From Isoptericola halalbus (GTDB taxonomy: Bacteria; Actinomycetota; Actinomycetes; Actinomycetales; Cellulomonadaceae): a stretch of 64,000 nt of DNA. Under the pieces are notes generated by a model. The model saw nothing but the letters and a program-made list of their open reading frames with translations. It had not been told where the DNA came from and did not search any database. The DNA is taken from NCBI GenBank assembly GCA_009663185.1, contig VJZX01000015.1:1-64000 (forward strand), read 5' to 3'. Shown here piece by piece: positions 43,118 to 50,453 of the stretch (its first letter is position 1; each line of letters starts with the position of its first letter). The position numbers and the translations under genes were made by a program.

Positions 43118-44122
43118 TCATGTGCGCCCCGCCCTACCCCGCCGCGAGTCGGCACGGGTGACGGCGCTCTGCACGGCGGGGACGACACCTCGGGGCATGA
43201 ACAGCAGGGCGAGGACCAGCAGTCCGCCGTACGTCGCATACTGCAGGATCGGCCCCAGCGTCGGCGGCAGCTGGGGTTGGCTGCTCACCAGGTTGAGGAC
43301 CTGGAGGAGGGTCGAGACGAGCACGGCACCGACGACCCCTCCCCACAGCGTCCCCAGACCTCCCACCACGGCCATGATGACGTAGGTGAACGACTCGAGA
43401 GCGGGGAAAGAGTCGGGACTCACGTAGGGCGTGAAGAACGCCGAGAGCCCGCCAGCCAGGCCGGCGTACATCGCCGACAGCGCGAAGATGACGAGCTTGC
43501 CGCGCATGACCGGGACGCCCGCCGACTCCGCCGCGGTCTCGCTGCCCGCAAGTGCGCGGATACCACGACCGAAGCGGCTGTCCACGATCCGGTGCGTGAC
43601 GAACAGGACCAGCGCGAGCAGCCCGAGGGCGAGCAGCACGTAGGGGCGCTGGTCCGTGAACACGCTCCCGCCGACGCCGAACGCCGGGATGCCGCTGATA
43701 CCGAACGCCCCGCCGAGGAAGTCGAAGGTGCTCATCGCGGTCTGCACCATGAGCAACAGGGCCAACGTCCCGAACGCCAGGTAGTGGCCCCTCAGTCGCA
43801 GCAGTGGCACGCCGACCAAGGCGGCGAAGGCGCCGGCGACGAGGGGAGCCGCAACGAGCACGAGGAGGGGCGGCAGCCCCCAACGCGTGGTCCCGACCGC
43901 GACCGTGACCGCACCGACTGCGACGAACGCGCCCTGGCCGAGGGATGCCTGGCCGGCGTAACCCATCAGCAGGGACAGACCCGTCACGACGATGGCCGCG
44001 AGAAGCATGCGCATCAGGAAGGTGAGATCGCCCATCACGAACGGCGCGACGCACCCGGCAACCGCCGCGACGACTACCAGGACGTTCCTGGGGTTGACGC
44101 TCCTGAGATTGACACGGTCCAT
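43118..44122 (-). CDS. Branched-chain-amino-acid-type ABC permease (LivM family)
   Basis: A 334-residue permease with about nine membrane helices. LivM signatures are LLMGYAGQASLGQGAFVAVG (about 51-70), YLAFGTLALLLMVQ, and the EAA-like loop RFGRGIRALAGSETAAESAG. The ATG shares its A with the livH stop (TGATG). It belongs to a five-gene importer inside an aromatic-degradation island, where Liv-type systems often take up aromatic acids. Confidence 0.93.
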   Translation of the reverse strand: MDRVNLRSVNPRNVLVVVAAVAGCVAPFVMGDLTFLMRMLLAAIVVTGLSLLMGYAGQASLGQGAFVAVGAVTVAVGTTRWGLPPLLVLVAAPLVAGAFAALVGVPLLRLRGHYLAFGTLALLLMVQTAMSTFDFLGGAFGISGIPAFGVGGSVFTDQRPYVLLALGLLALVLFVTHRIVDSRFGRGIRALAGSETAAESAGVPVMRGKLVIFALSAMYAGLAGGLSAFFTPYVSPDSFPALESFTYVIMAVVGGLGTLWGGVVGAVLVSTLLQVLNLVSSQPQLPPTLGPILQYATYGGLLVLALLFMPRGVVPAVQSAVTRADSRRGRAGRT

Positions 44123-44976
44123 CACTTGACCTCCTCCTGCACGAAGGCGCGGCTCCGGATGATCATGATGACCAGCATGAGGAGGAGCGCCATCTCGGTC
44201 TGGTACGACCCGTTGAGGTAGCCGGCGGTCAGCTGGCCGGCTACACCGAGACACAGTCCGCCGAACAAGGTGCGCAGGGGGCTGGTCAGGCCGCCGAAGA
44301 CGGCGGCCGCGAAGCCGCTGAGGACCAGCGGCAGGTCCGAGTAGAACGAGAGCGGGTTGCTCGGAGCGATGAGGACACCGGCGAGGCCACCGAGGATCCC
44401 GGCCAGGCCGAACGCGAGCAAGCCCATCTTGCGGACATCGATGCCGACCATCCTCGCCGCGAAGGGATTCGACGCGCTGGCCGTCAGCCCCTTGCCGAGG
44501 TAGGAGCGCGAGAAGAACAGGGCCAGAGCCGCGAACGCCACCCCAGTCGCCACAACCACGAGCAGGCGCTGCCGCTCCACCTCGGCCCCGAGTATCGTCA
44601 CCGAACCTCCAAGGCCCGGTGGGGCGACGGGGTCCTGACCCCAGAGCCAGATGATTGCCGCGGAGACCAGCATGGACGCTCCGAGCGTCACGATCAGCGA
44701 GATCAGTGGCGGAGTTCCGCGGCGACCGATCGCCAGCAGACCGATGACGAGGCCCACCACCCCGCACAACAGGACGGCCGCGATCTCGCCCAGGCCGTGC
44801 GGCAGCAGCCCGTCCAACAGGGTGGCGGACGTCATGCCACCGACAATGGCGACCGACCCTTGGGCGAAGTTGACCACGCGCGTGACCCGGTGCACCACGA
44901 CGAAGCCGCTGCCGATCAGAGCGAACGACGAGCCCAGGGCGATCCCCGAGATGAGATAGGCGACGAGCTCGGTCAT
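44122..44976 (-). CDS. Branched-chain-amino-acid-type ABC permease (LivH family)
   Basis: A 284-residue permease with about eight helices. LivH signatures are LISGIALGSSFALIGSGFVV at the N-terminus, VVNFAQGSVAIVGG, LTASASNPFAARMVGIDVRK and VFGGLTSPLRTLFGGLCLGV. It overlaps livF by 4 nt and livM by 1 nt. Confidence 0.93.
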   Translation of the reverse strand: MTELVAYLISGIALGSSFALIGSGFVVVHRVTRVVNFAQGSVAIVGGMTSATLLDGLLPHGLGEIAAVLLCGVVGLVIGLLAIGRRGTPPLISLIVTLGASMLVSAAIIWLWGQDPVAPPGLGGSVTILGAEVERQRLLVVVATGVAFAALALFFSRSYLGKGLTASASNPFAARMVGIDVRKMGLLAFGLAGILGGLAGVLIAPSNPLSFYSDLPLVLSGFAAAVFGGLTSPLRTLFGGLCLGVAGQLTAGYLNGSYQTEMALLLMLVIMIIRSRAFVQEEVK

Positions 44977-45683
44977 GTGGACACCTCCGTTGTTGCGGGG
45001 GCGGTCGCGCCCGTCATCGTCTCAGCGACGGCGAGGTCGCCGAAGTAGGCCTTGCGCACCGTCTCGCTCTGCGCCAGCTCGACCGACGGTCCGGCCGCGA
45101 TGATCCGGCCGGCCTCCAGCACCAGGGCGCGCGGGCAGACGTCGAAGGCGAGAGCGACCTCCTGCTCGACCAGGAGGACGGCAGTGCCTCGCTCGCGACT
45201 GAGGATGCGGAGGTGCTCGGCCAGCTCGGCCACCACGAGAGGCGCCAGCCCCAGTGACAGCTCGTCGATCGCCAGGAGGTCCGGACGGGCCATCAGGGCG
45301 CGCCCGACGGCCACCATCTGCTGCTGGCCGCCGGAGAGCCGCCCCGCCTTGCGCTTGCGCATGCGCGCGAGGTCCGGCAACAGGTCGTACACCTCGCCGA
45401 CGTCCCGGTTCCTGATCGACCAGCCGCCGAGCAGCAGGTTGTCCTCGACGCTCATGTCGGCGAACATCTGTCGACCCTCCGGCACCTGGGCGATCCGGCC
45501 TTCGCAGGCCACGGTCCCGGAATGCAGCGGCACCAGTCCGCTGATCGCGTTGATGAGGGTCGACTTCCCGGCGCCGTTGGGGCCGACGAGGGCAACCATC
45601 TCGCCCGCACCGACCTCGAACGAGATGCCGTCGACGGCGACCGCGGACCCGTAGCGGACGACGAGGTCATCGATCCGCAGCAT
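44973..45683 (-). CDS. Liv-type ABC transporter ATPase (LivF family)
   Basis: A 236-residue ATPase. Walker A is GPNGAGKST, the Q-loop region VPEGRQMFADMSVEDNLLLG is the LivF hallmark, the signature is LSGGQQQM, and Walker B reads LLAIDELSLGLAP. It overlaps livG by 17 nt and pairs with it. Confidence 0.93.
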   Translation of the reverse strand: MLRIDDLVVRYGSAVAVDGISFEVGAGEMVALVGPNGAGKSTLINAISGLVPLHSGTVACEGRIAQVPEGRQMFADMSVEDNLLLGGWSIRNRDVGEVYDLLPDLARMRKRKAGRLSGGQQQMVAVGRALMARPDLLAIDELSLGLAPLVVAELAEHLRILSRERGTAVLLVEQEVALAFDVCPRALVLEAGRIIAAGPSVELAQSETVRKAYFGDLAVAETMTGATAPATTEVST

Positions 45684-46440
45684 GGGTGTCTCCTGTTCCG
45701 AGATAGGCCTTGATCACCGCCGGGTCGGAGGTGACCTCGGAAGGTGTGCCGTCGGCGATCACCCGCCCGAGGTCCAGCACGGTGATGCGCTCGGCGAGCG
45801 AGGTGACCAGGCCGACGTCGTGCTCGACCAGCAGGATCGTGGTGCCGTCGCGGCGCAGCTCACCGATCAGCTCGGCGAGCTCCTGCCGCTCTGCGGCGCG
45901 CAGCCCCGATGCGGGCTCGTCGAGGAGGAGCACCCGCGGCAACCCCGCGAGCGCGCGGGCGACCTGGAGCCGGCGCTGCTGGCCGAGCGGGAGCCCCTCG
46001 GCCGGGCGCGAGGCCCAGTCGAGAAGGCCCACCCGGCTCAGGCAGTCCTCGGCCTGGGCCCGGATCGCCCGCTCCTCCCGCCGTTGTGACGGTGGGCGCA
46101 GCGCCGCCGCGACGACGCCGGCCCGGGTGTGCGCGTGCGCGCCCACCATCACGTTGGCCAGCAGGCTCATCCCGGGGAAGACCCGAGCGCCCTGGAACAC
46201 TATCCCGACACCTCGGCGTGCCCTCGCGTGCGCCGGCAGCCGGTCAATCCGCCGTCCGGCGAGGCTGATCGTGCCGCTCTCCGCCCGGATGTGACCAGCG
46301 ATGAGGTTGAACAGTGTCGACTTGCCGGCTCCGTTGGGGCCGATGATGCCGCGCAGCTCGCCCTCCGCCACGGTCAGCGTGACGTCCTGGTTGGCGTAGA
46401 CGCCGCCGAAGCGGCGCGACACCCGGTCGATCGTGAGCAT
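45667..46440 (-). CDS. Liv-type ABC transporter ATPase (LivG family)
   Basis: A 257-residue ATPase with RRFGGVYANQDVTLTV, Walker A GPNGAGKST, VFQGARVFPGMSLLANVMVG and the LivG-type helical insert GVVAAALRPPSQRREERAIR. The signature is the altered LPLGQQRRLQ (usual LSYGQQR) and Walker B is VLLLDEPASGL. The ATG at 46440 is preferred to the GTG at 46455 because GGGAGAGACC precedes it. Confidence 0.92.
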   Translation of the reverse strand: MLTIDRVSRRFGGVYANQDVTLTVAEGELRGIIGPNGAGKSTLFNLIAGHIRAESGTISLAGRRIDRLPAHARARRGVGIVFQGARVFPGMSLLANVMVGAHAHTRAGVVAAALRPPSQRREERAIRAQAEDCLSRVGLLDWASRPAEGLPLGQQRRLQVARALAGLPRVLLLDEPASGLRAAERQELAELIGELRRDGTTILLVEHDVGLVTSLAERITVLDLGRVIADGTPSEVTSDPAVIKAYLGTGDTHAADR

Positions 46441-46466
46441 GGTCTCTCCCGTCACCTTGCCCGCGG

Positions 46467-47657
46467 TCAGCTCGGCAGATCGGTCTGGAACCGCGCCAGC
46501 GAGTACTCCGTGGTCTTGAAGTCGCCGTCGGTGATCGTGACGATCGCGACCGCGTCGGTGTCCAGGCCGGCGTGGTCGTCGGACGAGAACGTGAACCGGC
46601 CGGTGGGTGTGAGCACGTCGAGGTCCTCCAAGGCGTCGCGCACCTTCTCACGGTCCGCCGATCCCGCCTTCTCGATGGCGGCGACGAGCAGCTGGACGCC
46701 GGTCGCGCCGTCGAAGGCGAACTGGGGCGGATAGGAGCCGTTGGCCTCGACCCACGGGTCGGCGAAGGCGCCGACGAGGTCCTTGAGCGGACCGGCGGGG
46801 AGCTCACGTCCCGGCACTGCGATGCTGCTGGTCATCGTGACGCCCTCGGCCGCCGCACCAGCGGGCTCGACGTACAGCTGCGACGCCTGGGCTCCCGTCA
46901 TCAGCAGTGGGATGCCACTGCCTTCCATCTGCTTGGTGATGATCACCGGCGCCGGACCGGCGCCCCAGACCAAGAACCCGTCGGGAGCGGCCGCCTTCAC
47001 CTTGGCGACGAGAGGGCTGAAGTCCGTTCCGGTCTGGTCGAAGGCCTCATCGACGACGACGTCGATGCCGGCCTCCTTCGCCGCAGCGAGGGTCGCCGCG
47101 TTGCCGATCTCGCCGTAGAGGTCGTCGCCGACGTACGCGATCGCCAGCCTCTTGTAGCCCTGGTCGGCCAGGTAGTCGACCATCGCCTGGGCGTAGACCT
47201 CAGGAATGGCGACACCCGTGAACGCGTAGGGGTTGCTGCCGTCCGCGAACGCACTGACCGGTCCCAACGCCACCGTCGGGAGCTTGTTGGACTCCGCGCT
47301 CGGCCCCACGGCTGTCGACGCCGACACGAACGACGACGACAGGATGGCGCTGTAGCTGCGGTCCGCAGCCAGCTGGTTGTACTCCGTGACCGACTGCGGG
47401 ACATCGGACTTGTCGTCCTTGATGGTGACCTCCAGGTCACGGCCAAGGACACCTCCTGCCTTGTTGATCGCCTCGACCTCCTGCTCGATGGCTGCCTTGT
47501 CTCCCGCGCCCAGGGGTGACAGGAAGCCGGTCAGCGGGATGACTACGCCGATCTTGATCGGGCCGGAGCCCTCTGTGGGGGTGCCGCTGGAGGAGCTGCA
47601 CGCCGACAGGCTGAGCACTCCAGCCACGGCGATGACAGCAAGTCGGGACTTGAACAT
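46467..47657 (-). CDS. Liv-type ABC transporter substrate-binding lipoprotein (LivK family)
   Basis: A 396-residue periplasmic-binding protein. The lipobox LSLSAC puts the acylated Cys at residue 20. The mature part starts IKIGVVIPLTGFLSPLGAGD, typical of Peripla_BP_6 proteins, and includes SSSFVSASTAVGPSAESNKL, where amino-acid binders usually have conserved Ser/Thr ligand residues. The ligand is unknown, possibly an aromatic acid or acyl derivative. First gene of the livKGFHM operon; two palindromes overlap its promoter. Confidence 0.92.
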   Translation of the reverse strand: MFKSRLAVIAVAGVLSLSACSSSSGTPTEGSGPIKIGVVIPLTGFLSPLGAGDKAAIEQEVEAINKAGGVLGRDLEVTIKDDKSDVPQSVTEYNQLAADRSYSAILSSSFVSASTAVGPSAESNKLPTVALGPVSAFADGSNPYAFTGVAIPEVYAQAMVDYLADQGYKRLAIAYVGDDLYGEIGNAATLAAAKEAGIDVVVDEAFDQTGTDFSPLVAKVKAAAPDGFLVWGAGPAPVIITKQMEGSGIPLLMTGAQASQLYVEPAGAAAEGVTMTSSIAVPGRELPAGPLKDLVGAFADPWVEANGSYPPQFAFDGATGVQLLVAAIEKAGSADREKVRDALEDLDVLTPTGRFTFSSDDHAGLDTDAVAIVTITDGDFKTTEYSLARFQTDLPS

Positions 47658-47690
47658 GGTCACCTCTTCGTTGAGACGGGCCATCGATTA

Positions 47691-47703
47691 TCAGGGTCCC
47701 TGT
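47691..47703. promoter_or_regulatory. MarR-type operator 1 (livK side)
   Basis: TCAGGGTCCCTGT; CAGGG-T-CCCTG is perfectly symmetric. It overlaps GATAAT (minus strand, 47692-47687), the best -10 box of livK, 34 nt upstream of the livK start. Confidence 0.7.
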
Positions 47704-47705
47704 TA

Positions 47706-47718
47706 TCAGGTATCCTGA
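47706..47718. promoter_or_regulatory. MarR-type operator 2 (livK side)
   Basis: TCAGG-TAT-CCTGA, a perfect inverted repeat preceded by TTA as in site 1. Its centre lies 15 nt from that of site 1. Confidence 0.7.
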
Positions 47719-47870
47719 AGATGGAGTATGGCTGCGGCCCCACGAGCCGTCAAGGGTCGGTAGAGACTGCTAGATTCACGCTCAGGACCGCGCACCCACT
47801 CGGCCAGGGTCGAGTTCGGTTCGCCGCCACGTTGACAGCGTGACGACCGTCGCGCAGACTGCACTCATCG

Positions 47871-47883
47871 TCAGGGAACCTGA
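47871..47883. promoter_or_regulatory. MarR-type operator 3 (marR side)
   Basis: TCAGG-GAA-CCTGA, a perfect inverted repeat of the same type as sites 1 and 2, followed by TAA (the inverted form of their TTA). It lies upstream of the livM relic and marR. Confidence 0.7.
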
Positions 47884-47917
47884 TAACAAGGACGGCGATG
47901 ATGATCAAGTGACGGAC

Positions 47918-48031
47918 CGTATGGGGTACGCGGGCCAACCCTCCCTGGGCCAGGTCGCGTTTGTCGCAGCCAGGGCGCAGAGCGGTATCACCCGTGCCGT
48001 ATCGCGGCGGGGTGGGGCGGGACGCACATGA
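47918..48031 (+). pseudogene. livM relic fused by internal deletion, coupled to marR
   Basis: The frame reads MGYAGQPSLGQVAFVAA and then ITRAVSRRGGAGRT before a TGA overlapping the marR ATG. The first block matches LivM residues about 53-69 and the second its last residues (VTRADSRRGRAGRT). About 230 codons between them are missing. Nucleotides 47975-48042 match the 3' end of livM plus following bases (43107-43174, other strand) at 58 of 68 positions by eye. Confidence 0.8.
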
Positions 48032-48489
48032 CGAGTTCGGAGGCCCTGCCGGCCCATGACCGGGACGTGACGCTGCTGTACCTCATCAAGCAGGTCGAGC
48101 TGGCCGTGCGACAGGCGCTCGACGACGTGGTCGCTACCGCCGACCTGACCGCCCTGCAGTACACCGCCCTCACCGTGCTGGAACGGCATCCCGGGATGAC
48201 TTCCGCCGAGCTGGCCAGGAACTCGTTCGTCCGGGCCCAGACGATGGCCGAGATGGTGACCTACTTGCTGGGACGCGGGTTCGTCACCCGTGAGCGGGAC
48301 CCGGGCAACCGCAAGCAGTACCTCCTCGCGCTGAGCCGGGAGGGCCAACAGGTCCTCGACGACCTCGACGACGCCGTGGCCGACATCGAGGCCCGGATGC
48401 TCGAGGGCTTCGACCTGGGCCAGACGGAGATCCTCCGCACCTATCTGTCCCGGTGCCGGCACTCGCTGGCCGGGCAGCCACACCGCTGA
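48028..48489 (+). CDS. MarR-family regulator, probable controller of the Liv-type importer
   Basis: A 153-residue MarR protein. It has the dimerisation helix LLYLIKQVELAVRQALDDVV and the winged helix LTALQYTALTVLERHPG, MTSAELARNSFVRAQTMAEM, RERDPGNRKQYLLALSREG. It is divergent from livK across 370 nt holding three matching palindromes. Its ATG overlaps the stop of the livM relic, a remnant of an earlier livM-marR operon. The ligand is probably the transported compound or its CoA ester. Confidence 0.88.
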   Translation: MTSSEALPAHDRDVTLLYLIKQVELAVRQALDDVVATADLTALQYTALTVLERHPGMTSAELARNSFVRAQTMAEMVTYLLGRGFVTRERDPGNRKQYLLALSREGQQVLDDLDDAVADIEARMLEGFDLGQTEILRTYLSRCRHSLAGQPHR

Positions 48490-48890
48490 GCCGCCGCTGC
48501 GCCGACCGCCTCACTCCCGACGTGAGCAGTCCCGCCTTCGCTCGGAGCGGGCCGGACCGCAGTCTCGTCGGCCGGTACGTCCTCGGTGAGCGGGCCCCCG
48601 TCGAGCGCCGCACGCAGCTCCGCCGGCACCCCGCACGGCGCGCCGTCGTCGCCCACGTGGACGCAGGTGGTCGAGCCCTCGATGCAGCTCACGCCGTCGC
48701 GCAGCACCCGCCACCCGTAGGTGATCGACGTCCGGCCGACGGCCGAGGCCGCGATCTCGACGACGACCTCGTCCCCGAACCGCAGCGGGGCGAGGAAGTC
48801 CACCTCCACCCGACGGCGCGGGAACCCGGTGAGCTCGGCCCAGCCCAGCGAGCGGAGCAGCTGGTGCTCCGCCCGCTCCGCCCACCGCAA
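48441..48890 (-). CDS. Hot-dog acyl-CoA thioesterase (4HBT family) without a normal start
   Basis: The protein has a 4HBT fold: WAERAEHQLLRSLGWAEL with the family Glu, FPRRRVEVDFLAPLRFGDEV and YGWRVLRDGVSCIEGSTTCV. The diagnostic first strand and active-site Asp (VEFVDTDAGGRIHHTAAL) lie upstream of the first possible start codon (TTG at 48890). They are in the same frame as the preceding SDR gene, directly after its TGA. No ATG/GTG/TTG occurs between that TGA and 48890, so the coordinates give only the part that could start normally. It would release the free acid from an aromatic acyl-CoA. The 3' end overlaps marR by 49 nt. Confidence 0.7.
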   Translation of the reverse strand: MRWAERAEHQLLRSLGWAELTGFPRRRVEVDFLAPLRFGDEVVVEIAASAVGRTSITYGWRVLRDGVSCIEGSTTCVHVGDDGAPCGVPAELRAALDGGPLTEDVPADETAVRPAPSEGGTAHVGSEAVGAAAAQRCGCPASECRHRDR

Positions 48891-48950
48891 GGCGGCCGTG
48901 TGATGGATACGACCACCGGCGTCGGTGTCGACGAACTCGACAGGACCGGC

Positions 48951-49895
48951 TCACGATGCGCCGACACTGTCCTCCAGAGGCGGCAGGGTGATGCCGCTCG
49001 TCTGCCCGGCCGGGCCGAAGGTCGACGGCCAGGCCTCGTCGATCGCCTCCGCCGACCAGCCGCCCTCCCGGTAGGTGACGGCGAGCTCCTCGGAGTACGA
49101 GTAGAGCGACAGCTTGTCCCCGCCGACGCCGATCGCCTGCCCGGTGACGTCGGCGCTGCGGTCCGAGGCGAGCCAGACGACCAGCGGCGCCACGTCCTCC
49201 GGACCGCCGAGCGCGTGCTCCTGGCGCACGACGCGAGGCAGTGGCTCGCCGCGCTGGTAGGCCTCGGCGACCTCCGTGTAGACGGGGATCGTCGCGGTCA
49301 TCGCCGTGATCGCCGTCGGGATCACTGCGTTGACCGTGATTCGCGCGCGCGCCAGCTCCAGCGACCACGTGCGGGCCATCGCGATGATGCCGGCCTTGGC
49401 CGCGGCATAGCTCGTCTGCCCGAAGTTGCCGTGCTGCCCGGCCGGCGAACCGACCACGACGATCCGGCCGCCCTCCGCCTGGTCGCGCATGCGGACCGCG
49501 GCTGAGCGCACCGTGGTGAACGTGCCGCGCAGGTGCGTGTCGACGACGAGGTCGAAGTCGGCGTCCTCCATCTTCCACAGCACGCGGTCGCGGATCACGC
49601 CGGCGTTCGCCACGAGGACGTCCAGCCGGCCGAAGATGTCGACCGCGGTCCGCACGAGCAGGTCGGCGGTGCTCGTCGGGCCCACCGGGGCGACCACGGC
49701 CGCGGCGGTACCGCCCGCGGCGGTGATCTCCCGCACGGCGCGCTCGGCGGCGTCGCCGTCGACGTCGTTGACCACGACGTGCGCCCCTGCCGCGGCGAGC
49801 GCCTTCGCGTACGCGAGCCCGAGGCCCTGCCCGGCGCCGGTGACGACGGCGACCTTCCCGGTCAGGTCGATCGGGGTGCTGGTCTGCTCGCTCAT
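48951..49895 (-). CDS. SDR 3-hydroxyacyl-CoA dehydrogenase-like protein
   Basis: A 314-residue SDR of the multifunctional-protein (17-beta-HSD4-like) type. The cofactor motif is VVTGAGQGLGLAYAK (about 17-31), ANAGVIRDRVLWKMEDADFD is at about 94-113, and YAAAKAG holds the catalytic Tyr/Lys. A 60-residue C-terminal extension (YSEELAVTYREGGWSAEAID) is typical of this subgroup. It would oxidise the 3-hydroxyacyl-CoA formed by the adjacent MaoC hydratase. ATG overlaps the MaoC stop (ATGA). Its TGA stop is in frame with the thioesterase that follows. Confidence 0.88.
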   Translation of the reverse strand: MSEQTSTPIDLTGKVAVVTGAGQGLGLAYAKALAAAGAHVVVNDVDGDAAERAVREITAAGGTAAAVVAPVGPTSTADLLVRTAVDIFGRLDVLVANAGVIRDRVLWKMEDADFDLVVDTHLRGTFTTVRSAAVRMRDQAEGGRIVVVGSPAGQHGNFGQTSYAAAKAGIIAMARTWSLELARARITVNAVIPTAITAMTATIPVYTEVAEAYQRGEPLPRVVRQEHALGGPEDVAPLVVWLASDRSADVTGQAIGVGGDKLSLYSYSEELAVTYREGGWSAEAIDEAWPSTFGPAGQTSGITLPPLEDSVGAS

Positions 49896-50395
49896 CCGTA
49901 GTACCTCACGATCATCACGGCGACGGCGCCGGGCTTGGACTGTCCTTCGACCTCGAACGTGTTCTCGAAGACCACCTGGTAGCCGCCGGGCACCTCGGTG
50001 ACCTCGCGCAGCGCTGACACCACCCGGATCCGACCGCCGACCGGCACGGGAGCCGGGAAGCGCAAGCGGTCGAGGCCGTAGTTGATGCCCGTCGCCACGC
50101 CCGTGACCTCGAGGATCTCCGCCATGAGCGGCACGACGAGGCTCAGCGTGAAGTAGCCGTGGACGATGGTCCCGCCGAAGGGCGTGCCCGCGGCGAAGTC
50201 GGGGTCGAGGTGCACGGGGTTGTGGTCGCCCGTGAGGTCGGCGAAGCGGCTGACCTCCTCCTGGGTGACGGTGCGCCACGAGGACGGGCCGAACACCGTC
50301 CCCACGTGCTGGGGAAGGTCGGCAAGGGCCACGGTCGTCGGTCCCGGGGCCGGCGCCGGCGTGGTTGTCTCGGGCGTCGTTGGTGCTGAGGTCAT
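49892..50395 (-). CDS. MaoC-like enoyl-CoA hydratase
   Basis: A 167-residue single hot-dog MaoC dehydratase. The catalytic hydratase-2 motif is FADLTGDHNPVHLDPDFAAG (Asp/His dyad), followed by PFGGTIVHGYFTLSLVVPLM. The first 30 residues are a Pro/Thr-rich extension. It would hydrate an enoyl-CoA in a side-chain beta-oxidation route with the neighbouring ligase, thiolase and SDR. Confidence 0.9.
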   Translation of the reverse strand: MTSAPTTPETTTPAPAPGPTTVALADLPQHVGTVFGPSSWRTVTQEEVSRFADLTGDHNPVHLDPDFAAGTPFGGTIVHGYFTLSLVVPLMAEILEVTGVATGINYGLDRLRFPAPVPVGGRIRVVSALREVTEVPGGYQVVFENTFEVEGQSKPGAVAVMIVRYYG

Positions 50396-50453
50396 CGGCT
50401 CGCTCGCAATCGAGGTCGGTGGATCGGTGGAAGGTTCGAGAGGGTGGCGCCGG

